Source: Aquidulcibacter sp. (lineage in GTDB: Bacteria; Pseudomonadota; Alphaproteobacteria; Caulobacterales; Aquidulcibacteraceae). Taken from it: 56,721 bases of DNA. Below are positions 34,646 to 44,142 of the stretch, in pieces; positions within the stretch are counted from its first letter, which is position 1; each line of letters opens with the position of its first letter. The position numbers and the translations under genes were made by a program. Under the pieces are notes generated by a model that was given only the letters and a program-made list of their open reading frames with translations, did not search any database and was not told where the DNA came from. Location of the stretch: contig NZ_JADCBK010000032.1 of the NCBI RefSeq assembly GCF_020253525.1, positions 1-56,721 of the forward strand. Reading direction: 5' to 3'.

Positions 34646-36303
34646 ACCGGTTCACCTTCTGCCGGAGGGCGCGGCGGGCCCAAACGAACGCCCTGCGGAA
34701 TTCCCCGCGTCGTGGTTTCGGCCTCAGCACCAAGATTGATCAGCGGACAAGCAGGTGGCGCACACAGCCAAATCTCGACCCGCCGATTTCGAATACGTCC
34801 ACGCTCGTCAGAATTTGAGCCCACAGGCAAAGAGTCGCCATACGAGCGCACGACACCGGGTGTCACGCCAAGGCCTTGCAAAGCCAAAGCAACCGTTTCG
34901 GCCCGCGATTGGGCAAGGCCAATATTGGTAGCTCGGGCACCCACATTGTCAGCGAAGCCCAGAACGGCGATACGGCGCTTATCAATCTGGTTCTTATTGA
35001 TAAAGGCGACAAAGCGTTTGAGATCTTCTTCCGCACGCGAGTCGGGCTGATTGGCCCCATCATAGAAGCGGATGTCAAAATTCATCCGCTCGGCAAACCG
35101 ACCAAAGGTCCGGTAATCGCTGGGCGCATCTGGTGGGGTCAGAACCTTGACCGCGCCCAAGCGCAACGGCGTTATGCCCATACGCGCCACCAGTTCTTGG
35201 CCCGGCGGCGAGGTGGCAAAATCGGCAAAATCGCGCGCATTCGGGTCGCCACCAGAGGAGCCGACATAAACAAACAGGCGCTCGGTGAATGGATAAGTCT
35301 CTGTCGAAATGGAAAAGTCATCCGCACCGACTGAACGGGCACCACGCTCATTCAGCGCCAATGCCTTCACCCCACCCGTGCTACGACGCGTAATCCCAAT
35401 CGCCTTTTCATCGCGGCTAACCGCATCGGCCACCGCAACAGGCCCTTCCAAAAAGGTAACGGTTTCCGGCGGTTCGCGGTCGCCCAACAGGCGCCCGGCT
35501 GGGCTTGCGTCAAAATCCGCACCGAGGTTTTCAAGCTTGATGACGATCTTGCCTTCAACCTCTTTAGAGACCTGATTCCAATCGGTGATTTCCCCGCTCA
35601 AGATTCGGCTCAAGGTTTCTGTATCAATTCGATTGAGTGGATTGTTCCGATTGACCACGACAAGGCTGGCATCAAGGCCAATGATCTTTTCGCTCGACGC
35701 ATTGGTAAAATTGCCCAATGCCGACAAGCGATCAGCCTCTGCGGGCAAAACCTGTCGCAGAGACATCACAGCCTCGAGGCGTTGTTGGGTCAAAGCCTCA
35801 AATCCACCATGCGAAGAGGCGAGTGCAATGAGAACGCGCGCATTCTTGCCACCGCGTGAACCCTTGACCTCAATGACTTTATCGCCCTGCTCTGCTCTGA
35901 CAGACGAATAGCCTCGAACCCGCATCCAAGCCGATACGAGGTCCATCATCACGGTCGACCCCATGCTGGACGAACCACCAATCCGAAACAACACGTCGGC
36001 AGGCTTTGGCTGTCCGGACGCAAAGTCTTCGGTAATCGGAATCTGGCCCTGATCCTGTGCTGTGACGCGTTGTCCTTCAGCTTGGAATAGCCAAGACATG
36101 TAGATAAGGACCAAGATCCCGACAACAATGATGAGGCTGGTTACAGCCATCAACCATCCGAACAGATCCAGTTTAAGCGTGAAGCGGGGCAACTTGGGCG
36201 GGGTCGGGCCCTTGCCAGGTGCAGGTTTAGCAGGCTTTTTGGTGGAATCCGGATTGATCACCTTATTCCAGTCATAAGGCACATCGTCGCGGCCGTCTGC
36301 CAT
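34633..36303 (-). CDS. Membrane-anchored PstS-like/OmpA fusion protein
   Basis: 556 residues. A basic proline-rich cytoplasmic head is followed by one membrane helix at about 49-70. A PstS-type periplasmic substrate-binding domain at about 97-385 includes GSSSMGS and VVVNRNNPLNRI. An OmpA C-terminal peptidoglycan-binding domain spans about 408-513, with GFADNVGA...NIGLAQSRAETV and RNRRVEIWL. It may hold a ligand-binding sensor against the cell wall. No phosphate transporter genes adjoin it. It follows the DegP-like gene by 88 bp on the same strand and may be co-transcribed. Confidence 0.82.
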   Translation of the reverse strand: MADGRDDVPYDWNKVINPDSTKKPAKPAPGKGPTPPKLPRFTLKLDLFGWLMAVTSLIIVVGILVLIYMSWLFQAEGQRVTAQDQGQIPITEDFASGQPKPADVLFRIGGSSSMGSTVMMDLVSAWMRVRGYSSVRAEQGDKVIEVKGSRGGKNARVLIALASSHGGFEALTQQRLEAVMSLRQVLPAEADRLSALGNFTNASSEKIIGLDASLVVVNRNNPLNRIDTETLSRILSGEITDWNQVSKEVEGKIVIKLENLGADFDASPAGRLLGDREPPETVTFLEGPVAVADAVSRDEKAIGITRRSTGGVKALALNERGARSVGADDFSISTETYPFTERLFVYVGSSGGDPNARDFADFATSPPGQELVARMGITPLRLGAVKVLTPPDAPSDYRTFGRFAERMNFDIRFYDGANQPDSRAEEDLKRFVAFINKNQIDKRRIAVLGFADNVGARATNIGLAQSRAETVALALQGLGVTPGVVRSYGDSLPVGSNSDERGRIRNRRVEIWLCAPPACPLINLGAEAETTTRGIPQGVRLGPPRPPAEGEPVPKG

Positions 36304-36391
36304 CCAGAATTCCCCAGGTTTCCAAGTCTGCGATTACGCGTCCCAAGCGATAGTCGAGGCGGGCTGAAAGGTCTAGCTTTGCTGCCTGTTA

Positions 36392-37762
36392 CTAACGCGT
36401 TGGACGCAGCGCGCGATAGATTGGCTTTCCATCGCGAAACAGACGGATAACCACGGCATCCCGCTTGCGAGCTGCAGCTTGCAAGGCCGCGCGTGCTTCT
36501 TGTGGACTAGAGACGGCCCGGCCTTGAACTTCCAGCAGACCATCGCCCGGGCGCACCTGATCCTTGCCGGGCCCGAAGGGGTCGAGGGCAGCGACGACCA
36601 CTCGAACTTCCGGCGGCAACTTTGGACGATCTGACGGTGCAACTGAACGCAGCACAAGGCCCAAAACAGAAACCGTGGGCGAGGCTTGCGCCGTTGGCGC
36701 ACGCGCCTCACTTGGCGCGCGTCCGACGGTCAGATTGGCAAAGATGGCTTGTCGACCCCGGAAACCCTCCAGCTTGACCCTTGCCCCAGCTGGCGCGGCA
36801 GCGACAAAGCGCGCCAAGGCGCGCGGGTCGGTGACGGGTTGGCCCGCCCATTTCAAGATCCGGTCTCCCATCCGAAGACCCGCTTTGGCCGCGGGCGAAT
36901 TGGCCGCGACATCAGCAACGACGACTCCATTCTGTCCAGTACCGCCTTCTTCCGGCGTCAACAGACGCGCCCGCAAGCCGATCCAACCCCGCTGCACGCT
37001 GCCCGTCTGCAGAATGTCGGCGACAATTTTGCGCGCCAGATTCGAGGGAACAGCAAAGCCGACGCCGACCGAGCCACCTTGGGTCCCACCAGGTGAGACA
37101 ATGGCGGTATTGACGCCAATCACTTCACCACGGGCATTGAACAAAGGCCCGCCAGAATTGCCGCGATTAATGGCAGCGTCGGTCTGCAAGAAATCATCAT
37201 AGCGCCCGGCTTGCAGATCCCGGTTTCGAGCCGAGATGACGCCGACAGACAAGGAATTGCCCAGCCCGAATGGGCTACCAATGGCAATTGCCCAATCCCC
37301 GACCCGGGCGGCATCACTATTGCCCCACGGTACGCTGGCCAAGCGTTGTGTGCCTGTGGCCCGCAAGACAGCGAGATCGGTTTCGCTATCGCGTCCGACC
37401 AATGTCGCAGGAAGAACAGTGCCATCTACCAAGATGATCTCAAACCGGTCATTGCCTTCAATCACATGATTATTGGTGACAACAACGCCGCGCGGATCAA
37501 TGACAAAGCCCGAGCCAGTTGAAGAGCCGCCTGCTGCGGCATGAACGGCATCGCGGGGGGCACCAACCAATGACCGCTTCGCACGGATCGCAACAACGGC
37601 TGGCTGCAATCGGGCTGATAGATCGGCAAATCCATTACCTAATCCTACCGCCGGCCCAGCAGAACTGGGAGCCGCTCCTTGCGCACCCGCAGGCGCAAGA
37701 CCCTGCAGGCCAAGCCCAATGGCCGAAATCCATAAACAAGCAAGTAATCGTGCGATCCTCAT
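36392..37762 (-). CDS. DegP/HtrA-type periplasmic serine protease
   Basis: 456 residues with a signal peptide (1-28). The trypsin-like domain has the triad His99 (TNNHV), Asp129 (SETDLAVLR) and Ser203 (GNSGGPL). Two PDZ-like regions follow, the first clear at about 255-345 (NSPAAKAGLRMGDRIL) and the second at the C-terminus (DQVRPGDGLLEVQGRAV). Such proteases degrade misfolded envelope proteins. The start at 37762 was chosen to begin with the signal peptide. It is divergent from the TonB receptor. Confidence 0.9.
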   Translation of the reverse strand: MRIARLLACLWISAIGLGLQGLAPAGAQGAAPSSAGPAVGLGNGFADLSARLQPAVVAIRAKRSLVGAPRDAVHAAAGGSSTGSGFVIDPRGVVVTNNHVIEGNDRFEIILVDGTVLPATLVGRDSETDLAVLRATGTQRLASVPWGNSDAARVGDWAIAIGSPFGLGNSLSVGVISARNRDLQAGRYDDFLQTDAAINRGNSGGPLFNARGEVIGVNTAIVSPGGTQGGSVGVGFAVPSNLARKIVADILQTGSVQRGWIGLRARLLTPEEGGTGQNGVVVADVAANSPAAKAGLRMGDRILKWAGQPVTDPRALARFVAAAPAGARVKLEGFRGRQAIFANLTVGRAPSEARAPTAQASPTVSVLGLVLRSVAPSDRPKLPPEVRVVVAALDPFGPGKDQVRPGDGLLEVQGRAVSSPQEARAALQAAARKRDAVVIRLFRDGKPIYRALRPTR

Positions 37763-37937
37763 AAAACAGGACTTAGACTGGAGCGGGCGTTTGGGAAAGT
37801 AACCCCGCCCCGCAAAGCGCACGCAATCACATAAGCCATTCAATTAAAAAAACTTCATGACAGCCTTTTCACGGGCAATTGAAGACGAAGTAAGAGATAG
37901 AAAGGGCCACACTTTGTTTTTGGGCGGGGAAACACCC

Positions 37938-40043
37938 ATGGCTTTGGTCTCTTACCGCGCGCTTGCCTTTGCGCTCGCACCCTTTGTTGTTTGCAGCAGC
38001 CTAGCCTTTAGTTCGGCCTTGGCGCAGAATGCTGAAACCACAAGCCCGGCGTCTGGCTTCACCAATGCGCTGCCTGAACTTGTTGAGGGCAAGCGCACTT
38101 TCCTGCCCGCCTATTTTAACGACATTACCCCACAAACGGCTGCCGACATGGTGGTTCGCATTCCAGGCTTTAGCATTGATGATGGGGAGTCTGTGCGTGG
38201 GTTTGGTGCAGCCGCTGGCAATGTGCTGATCGATGGCTCACGCCCAACCAGCAAGAATGAAAGCCTCTTTTCCATTCTCGCGCGGATCCCTGCGGGCAAT
38301 GTTGAAAGAATTGAACTGCTTGAAGGGGCCGCTGCTGGCGCCCTGGCACCGGGCAAAAGCCTCGTTGTTAATGTGGTCCGCAAAACGAATAACAAGGCGA
38401 GCGGCAAATGGGAGGTGCAAGCCACAGGCGTCGGCAGTGGCCGGATCAAGCCGAAGCTCGACACCTCCTACACGTCAAAAATCGCTGGCTTTAATGTAAC
38501 CACTGGCCTGCATGCCGAGATTGAAAACGTCGAAGACTTTATCGGTTTTGAAGGCATTCTGTCGCCCGCTGGGGTCTATACCGAGCGCGGGCCGAATGAT
38601 GACCGTCGCCGCTCCAAATATGCGCAAGCAACCTTCGCGCTCGATGGCAAAATTGGCGAAACTAAGCTCAACGCTAATGGTAGCTATATGGAAGGCAAAT
38701 TTCGTCGCACTTGGGTACATGTGGCCTTCCGCCCCAATGCCACCCTGCCATTTCGGGTCGATGAGGGCCTTGAAACCAACAATACCCAGCGCTGGGAGAT
38801 TGGCGGCGACTTAGAGCGCGACGTAGCCGGCTGGACGGGAAAACTAGCGTTGCTTGCTAAGGCAACTGAAGACGAAAACTCTGACCTTGCAGGCTTTAAT
38901 GCTGTTGGACAGGCGAAAAATTTTGGCCGCTTTATCGCGAGCTCCACCAATGAAGAACGGGTAGGACGGCTCACGTTCAAAAGGAAGTTCGGGGCCCACC
39001 AAATCGAAACAGGCGGGGAAGTTGCTTTCAATCGTCTCGATTTCATCGGGCAATATGCGGAAGGCAATGGCACCATCTTTGTGGTCCGACCATCAGACAT
39101 CTCATCCACCGAAGTTTCCGAGAACCGGAGGGAAGCTTTCATCAGCGATTCTTGGACGATTTCGCCCAAACTCACCCTTGAATCCACACTGACGGGCGAA
39201 TGGTCCACGATTGAACAGACGGGGGCATCGGGCAAGAAACGGTCCTTCTTCTATCCCAAACCACGGGTCAAAGCTGCTTGGAAACCACAAGATGGCTGGA
39301 CCTATCGTATTGAAGTAGAGCGCGTGGTGGGACAGTTAGATTTCGGTGCCTTTGCGGACTCTGCCTCTGTGGGTGACAGCAATCAGAATAGTGGCAATCC
39401 GGAATTAAGGCCTGAACAGATTTGGTCAGGCCTAATCGGCATCGAACGACGCTGGGGCAAACGCGGCGTAATTAATGCCTCGCTCGTACAAGAAAAGTTT
39501 GAAGATCAATTGACCCTTGTCCCCACCCGGAATGGTGGAGTTGCATTGGGCAATGTGCCTGAAGCCGAGCGCTGGGGCTATAATGTGACTTGGACCATCC
39601 CCTTGTCTGCACTGCTGACAGGGTTGGAGCTTGAAGGCAATTATCGCTGGCGCGATTCTGAGCTGATTGACCCGATCACCAACCAAGCTAGGCCCTTTTC
39701 CGGCTGGAACGGCAAGAATTTCAACACCAACATCAGTTATGAAATTCCCAAGAAGAAGTTGCGCATGGGTGCTTGGTATTGGCGTGGCAATAACAATCGG
39801 GAATACCGCCCCAACCAAACCTTTCAATGGGGCACGATCGACAGCTGGGGCGCATGGATCGAGACCAAGGCCTATAAAAATCTAAGCCTTGAATTCGGCG
39901 TTGAAGATCCCTTGGGAACGACCTTCAACCGTCTGCGAACCGACTTCACCCCCGACCGTCGGTCAGGGGTGGTGCGTCAGACCCAATATCGTGAACGCTC
40001 TAAAGATGGGACTTGGTATCTTCTGGTCAAAGGCACCTTCTGA
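37938..40043 (+). CDS. TonB-dependent outer-membrane receptor
   Basis: 701 residues: a signal peptide to about residue 30, a plug domain at about 50-150 (AADMVVRIPGFSIDDG... VLIDGSRPTSKNES... IPAGNVERIELLEGAA), then a beta-barrel ending in phenylalanine as outer-membrane proteins do. The barrel is rich in alternating strands with the usual C-terminal EL(R)PEQ-like segment. The substrate is not predictable, and a clear TonB box is not visible. The ATG at 37938 has GGGGAAA upstream; an earlier in-frame start would precede the signal sequence. Confidence 0.88.
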   Translation: MALVSYRALAFALAPFVVCSSLAFSSALAQNAETTSPASGFTNALPELVEGKRTFLPAYFNDITPQTAADMVVRIPGFSIDDGESVRGFGAAAGNVLIDGSRPTSKNESLFSILARIPAGNVERIELLEGAAAGALAPGKSLVVNVVRKTNNKASGKWEVQATGVGSGRIKPKLDTSYTSKIAGFNVTTGLHAEIENVEDFIGFEGILSPAGVYTERGPNDDRRRSKYAQATFALDGKIGETKLNANGSYMEGKFRRTWVHVAFRPNATLPFRVDEGLETNNTQRWEIGGDLERDVAGWTGKLALLAKATEDENSDLAGFNAVGQAKNFGRFIASSTNEERVGRLTFKRKFGAHQIETGGEVAFNRLDFIGQYAEGNGTIFVVRPSDISSTEVSENRREAFISDSWTISPKLTLESTLTGEWSTIEQTGASGKKRSFFYPKPRVKAAWKPQDGWTYRIEVERVVGQLDFGAFADSASVGDSNQNSGNPELRPEQIWSGLIGIERRWGKRGVINASLVQEKFEDQLTLVPTRNGGVALGNVPEAERWGYNVTWTIPLSALLTGLELEGNYRWRDSELIDPITNQARPFSGWNGKNFNTNISYEIPKKKLRMGAWYWRGNNNREYRPNQTFQWGTIDSWGAWIETKAYKNLSLEFGVEDPLGTTFNRLRTDFTPDRRSGVVRQTQYRERSKDGTWYLLVKGTF

Positions 40044-40059
40044 CCAAGAGACTCCAGCT

Positions 40060-41841
40060 TCATTTTACGCCGTGAGCGAGCTTCTTCAGAAGCGGTGACG
40101 CCAAAGCCATCACAATTCCAATCCCAATCGACCAAAGACCAATCGCATTGAATACTTCGAGCGACGTTGCCAAGGCCTTGGCAGGATCGGTCACTTGACC
40201 CGCCACGGTCTCTGTTGCGGTCAATTGCGCGATGATACCCCCTAGATATTGCGCGCCAGAGCTGGCCAAGAACCAGGTTGCCATCAGGGTTGAGAGGAGC
40301 TTAGGGGTAGATAACTTCGTCATCCAGCTCAGGCCTACTGGGCTTAAACACAGCTCCCCCGTCGTATGCAGGAGATAGGCCAGCGCCAAAAAGATGACTG
40401 GCACACGGGCTTGGTCATCTGCAAATTTTGCGCCCCAGACTAGAATCAAGAATCCTAAGCCCACTTGCACCAAAGCAATGGCGAACTTCATTGGTGCAGA
40501 TGGGTCCATATTGCGTTGGCCCAGCTTCACCCACAGCCATGCAAACACAGGGGCGAAGATGAGAATAAAGCCCGAATTGAAGCTTTGAGTCTGGGGGGCG
40601 CTGATGCTGACAAAGCCGTTGTCGGGCAAGGCCACATTGGTGGCGGTAAACAGCGACAGCGACGAGCCTGCTTGTTCAAACAACGTCCAGAATACAACCG
40701 AAGCGGCGATCAAGACCAAAGCTAAGATCAAGCGACCAGCCTCTTCTTTGCTGCACGCTGTCACCATATGATAGACAATATAGATCAGCACGGCAGCCGA
40801 GCCGAGGGCGAGCATATTGCCAACCAATTGGTTGTTTTGCACCAAGAACCAAATGGCAGGAACCGAGACAATTGCCCCGATATAGATGGCGGTCTCCAAA
40901 TTGATGGGCCCCAAAACCTTTTTCTTCAAAGCTTCGGGATCGGGTGGCTCGCCCTTGCCTTCCAAGCTGTCCTTACCACGTACAAAGGCAATATAGCCCG
41001 CCAGCATACCGACGCCGGCAAGTCCAAAGCCTGCCCACCAGCCAACAACTGTCCCTAAAGCCCCACACAGAATGGCGGCCCAAAAGGCTCCCAGATTGAT
41101 ACCATAATAATAGAGGGTAAAGCCCGGATCGCGGCGTGGGTCGCCTTCGGGATAGAGCTGCCCCACAATGGACGAAATACTGGGCTTCAAAAAGCCAACA
41201 CCCAAAATGATCAAGGACAGGGCGATGTAAAAGATGATCTCAAAAGGACCCTCTGACTTCACCTTCTTCAATTCATAGCTGCCGGCTGGCAGCAGAGCTG
41301 GCACTGGGGCCGTGGCAGGAAGGTCCTTGATCTCAATGCCTTTTTCAGAAGCACTATAAGCATAGGCTTGTTCGCCAATCTTCAGCTTGGCAACATAGTC
41401 TTCATTGCGCCCTTCTGTAACAAATTCATATGTGGCGCCCTGATAGGTCAGGGTCTGGGTTGTGGGCTTGCCCTCAAAGCCCATCGCAAAGTGACCAAAC
41501 ACCAGCGCCAAAGCGCCAAAGGCGATGGCTTTACGTGTGCCCAAGAAGCGGTCTGCCAGCACCCCACCAACCAGCGGCAAGAGATAAACAAGCGTCGTAT
41601 ACGAGGAGTAGGTCTTTTGCGCGTCGGCTTGGTCAAACAAAAAGTGCTGCACCAAATAGACCGTTAGCAGGCCGCGCATGCCGTAATAGGAAAAGCGCTC
41701 CCACATTTCGGCAAAGAACAGCACGCGCAGGCCTTTGGGGTGATTTTTCATCTCTCTGGCGACTGGGAAAATCGTCCCCAAAGTCACCAAAAGCCCACCG
41801 GCAAACACGATGTTCCAAATAACACCCCAAAGATCCGACAT
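40060..41841 (-). CDS. POT-family proton-dependent peptide transporter with extra loop domain
   Basis: 593 residues. The family signature AEMWERFSYYGMRGLL (about 44-59) gives ExxERFxYY, the proton-coupling motif of di/tripeptide transporters. At least twelve membrane helices are visible. Residues about 122-199 form a polar insertion between helices, absent from short family members, rich in Tyr, Glu and Lys and probably periplasmic. The ATG at 41841 has GGGGGAG seven bases upstream. A large hairpin lies in its leader. It converges on the TonB receptor with 16 bp between stops. Confidence 0.9.
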   Translation of the reverse strand: MSDLWGVIWNIVFAGGLLVTLGTIFPVAREMKNHPKGLRVLFFAEMWERFSYYGMRGLLTVYLVQHFLFDQADAQKTYSSYTTLVYLLPLVGGVLADRFLGTRKAIAFGALALVFGHFAMGFEGKPTTQTLTYQGATYEFVTEGRNEDYVAKLKIGEQAYAYSASEKGIEIKDLPATAPVPALLPAGSYELKKVKSEGPFEIIFYIALSLIILGVGFLKPSISSIVGQLYPEGDPRRDPGFTLYYYGINLGAFWAAILCGALGTVVGWWAGFGLAGVGMLAGYIAFVRGKDSLEGKGEPPDPEALKKKVLGPINLETAIYIGAIVSVPAIWFLVQNNQLVGNMLALGSAAVLIYIVYHMVTACSKEEAGRLILALVLIAASVVFWTLFEQAGSSLSLFTATNVALPDNGFVSISAPQTQSFNSGFILIFAPVFAWLWVKLGQRNMDPSAPMKFAIALVQVGLGFLILVWGAKFADDQARVPVIFLALAYLLHTTGELCLSPVGLSWMTKLSTPKLLSTLMATWFLASSGAQYLGGIIAQLTATETVAGQVTDPAKALATSLEVFNAIGLWSIGIGIVMALASPLLKKLAHGVK

Positions 41842-41875
41842 GATCAAACTCCCCCTGAGTGCCGCTTATAACGGA

Positions 41876-41907
41876 CCCGTGATCTGTGGCGCGCACATGA
41901 TCACGGG
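41876..41907 (-). promoter_or_regulatory. Large hairpin/inverted repeat in the POT-transporter leader
   Basis: CCCGTGATC (41876-41884) and GATCACGGG (41899-41907) are perfect 9-bp inverted arms. The inner TGTG and CACA also pair with one bulged base, giving a stem of about 13 bp and a GCGCG loop. It sits 35 bases upstream of the transporter start and 56 bases past the ABC-transporter stop. No T-run follows, so a leader structure or operator is as likely as termination. Confidence 0.5.
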
Positions 41908-41963
41908 ATTGCGATCAGGGCAAGGGCAGTTAAGCGGCTGGCATTGCACGCTTATCAGTCAAC

Positions 41964-43808
41964 TCAAGAGCTATGCTGGACAGGCAGCTCAGCATGTAAA
42001 TCCAAGTCGCCACCCAATTTATCGCCAACCGACAATGCATTGAGACGGGCATAGGCCCCACCTTTTGCGACCAACGACTCATGGGTGCCTTGCTCGACGA
42101 TACGTCCAGCCTCGAACACGAGGATTCGATCTGCCTCACGCACTGTCGAGAGACGGTGAGCAATAAGGATTGTCGTCTTGTCCTTGGCCAAGGCTTTCAT
42201 CGCATCTTGAACATCGCGTTCTGTCTGCGTGTCGAGCGAGGATGTCGCCTCATCCAAGATCAAGATCCGCGCATCGGCTAAGAAAGCGCGGGCAAGGGCC
42301 ACACGTTGCCGCTCCCCGCCTGACAGCTTAACCCCGCGCTCGCCCACTTGCGTGGCGAGACCCTTGGGCAAACGACCGATAAAGTCCGCCGCGCGGGCAT
42401 CCCGCGTGGCTGCTTCCAATTCTTCTCGCGTGGCATCAGGCCGGGCATAGGCAATATTCTCGTGCAAGCTGCGGTGAAACAAAGCTGGGTCCTGCGGCAC
42501 AAGAGCGATCGAGCTACGCAGACTATCCTGGCGGACGTGGCGCACATCTTGGCCATCAATGCGGATCGCACCGGCATCCACATCATAAAGCCGCTGCAGC
42601 AACTTCACGAAGGTCGACTTGCCAGAGCCTGTTTGACCCACCAGGGCCACCGTCTCCCCGGGTTGGATGGTCAAAGAGAAGTCATGGTACAAAGGCTCAC
42701 TCTGACCGCGATAGCCGAAAGTGACTTGATCAAACACAATCTCGCCCCTGCCTTGCACAAAGGCTTTGGCGTTGGGTGCATCGGCGACGTCTTCGACCTC
42801 CAAGCTATAGGCCACCGCATCTTCGATATCGGCAAAGCCGCGTTGCACTTGCTGCACCGTCTCACCCAGATTGCGCAAATAGCTGGCGATCAGAAAGTAG
42901 CTGGTCAAAGCAAAAGTTGCGTCGCCGGGGCTCGCGCGCCCTTCTCGCCACTCTATCAAGACAAGGCCCAATAGCCCCACTTGTAAGGACCACAGGATGA
43001 TGTTGGATACGGCCCAGCCGTCTGCATAGCGCATCCAAGTGGTGGCCACGAGACCGCGCCACTTTTCAACAACACCGCTGAAGCGGGCCTCTTCACGGGC
43101 TTCGGCTCCAAAAGCTTTCACCGTCGGGTTAGCCGAAACGGCATCAGCCAAGGCAGCGCCGATGGCGGTATCGGCCGAGTTAGAACGCTCATTGGCCTTT
43201 TGGATGTAAAAGCGTGCGATCAGAATGCTGGCGGTCGTAAACAGGGTGATCGACCCACCGACATAGAGGCCGACCATCGGCCAGGTCGCCAACATCATCC
43301 CCGTCAACCCCAACAGAACAATGGCGGCAGGCAGAATGAACCAGAGGAAATTGTCCGACAGCGTGTCATAGGCCCACATGGCGCGGCTTACCCGGCGCAC
43401 GGTCGCGCCAGCAAAGTTATCGCTGTGCCACTGGCTGGAAAAGCGCTGCACATCTCGGAAGCTGGATTGGGTGATATTGGCCATATTGCGGGCCGCAAAC
43501 AGGTTCCAAACCCGCACCAAAATATTGCGCAGGACAAACATGCCCGCCGCAATTGCCGCAAACAGCCAGAAGAGGTCGAAGGCATGATCGGCGGCTTGCG
43601 GGCCTTCCGTCAATTTCTCGACAATCCTGCCAGATAAAGCGGGCAAGAGCAGCTCGCACGCAGTTGAGGCCACCATCAGCACAACAACGGCTAAGAATTT
43701 CACCGGCTGGCTGGACCAATGCCGCCAGAGGTAAAGCATGATTTGGCCGATATGGGCCTTTTGCTGACGCGTCGAGGCGTCGTCTTCATCATCAAAAAAA
43801 TCGGACAT
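41964..43808 (-). CDS. ABC exporter, fused permease and ATPase
   Basis: A 614-residue type I exporter half-transporter, expected to work as a dimer. Six membrane helices occupy about residues 38-310. The ATPase domain has Walker A GQTGSGKST (391-399), the LSGGERQ signature (495-501), Walker B ILILDE (515-520) and a late H-loop (IAHRLST). It is closest in pattern to MsbA-like or multidrug exporters; the substrate is unknown. The acidic first ten residues are unusual but not a domain. It lies upstream of the POT gene on the same strand. Confidence 0.92.
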   Translation of the reverse strand: MSDFFDDEDDASTRQQKAHIGQIMLYLWRHWSSQPVKFLAVVVLMVASTACELLLPALSGRIVEKLTEGPQAADHAFDLFWLFAAIAAGMFVLRNILVRVWNLFAARNMANITQSSFRDVQRFSSQWHSDNFAGATVRRVSRAMWAYDTLSDNFLWFILPAAIVLLGLTGMMLATWPMVGLYVGGSITLFTTASILIARFYIQKANERSNSADTAIGAALADAVSANPTVKAFGAEAREEARFSGVVEKWRGLVATTWMRYADGWAVSNIILWSLQVGLLGLVLIEWREGRASPGDATFALTSYFLIASYLRNLGETVQQVQRGFADIEDAVAYSLEVEDVADAPNAKAFVQGRGEIVFDQVTFGYRGQSEPLYHDFSLTIQPGETVALVGQTGSGKSTFVKLLQRLYDVDAGAIRIDGQDVRHVRQDSLRSSIALVPQDPALFHRSLHENIAYARPDATREELEAATRDARAADFIGRLPKGLATQVGERGVKLSGGERQRVALARAFLADARILILDEATSSLDTQTERDVQDAMKALAKDKTTILIAHRLSTVREADRILVFEAGRIVEQGTHESLVAKGGAYARLNALSVGDKLGGDLDLHAELPVQHSS

Positions 43809-44142
43809 AGTTCACTCAGAGACAGAACAGCTAAGCACCAAGTGGCGTTGTTTGGGTGCGTGCTGTTTGAAAAAACTCAAGCAAGGCCGACAGACGGCAA
43901 AGCCACGAAGGAAGTGAAGTGCGACGCGCGTGGGTCGGCTCAAACAAATGAGACAAACCATCGTTGGATGGGCGGCGTCGGCAATCGCCCCGTGTCAGTA
44001 CTCAGTCATGCTTAAGTAGGTCCCCTCAGTTCGTGAATGGTGTGGTTAACGATTGAAACCGCAAGGGTAAAGCCCGTCAAACTCAAATGGCACCTGCTTT
44101 GGCCATCTTGGCACAGACCTGTGGCCCGAAGGCCACAGAACC
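43809..44142. other. Intergenic stretch between the ABC exporter and kdsA
   Basis: 334 bases without a supported gene. It must contain the promoter of the minus-strand ABC exporter and the 3' region of kdsA. Apart from the hairpin at 44119-44138 I see no structured RNA, repeat or convincing promoter. A possible reading frame across it on the plus strand overlaps the exporter start and looks spurious. Confidence 0.5.
44119..44138 (-). terminator. UUCG-loop hairpin after kdsA
   Basis: CTGTGGCC (44119-44126) pairs perfectly with GGCCACAG (44131-44138). On the minus strand the loop reads TTCG, the exceptionally stable RNA tetraloop. It lies four bases past the kdsA stop. No T-run follows, so it may protect the 3' end or help a Rho-type stop. 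Confidence 0.5.

Noticed and set aside
34621-34670. GCCGGAGGGC twice in 50 bases as a possible direct repeat
   Set aside because: The second copy lies in the coding tail of the OmpA-fusion gene, encoding a Pro-rich stretch; a coincidence is more likely than a repeat unit.
43719-44015. A 98-codon plus-strand reading frame across the ABC-exporter start
   Set aside because: It overlaps the start of a well-supported gene on the other strand, has no ribosome site and an arbitrary composition.
44091-44107. A TGGCAC-N5-TTGG string like a sigma-54 promoter
   Set aside because: The -12 element lacks the required GC position, and it points into the end of kdsA on the other strand.
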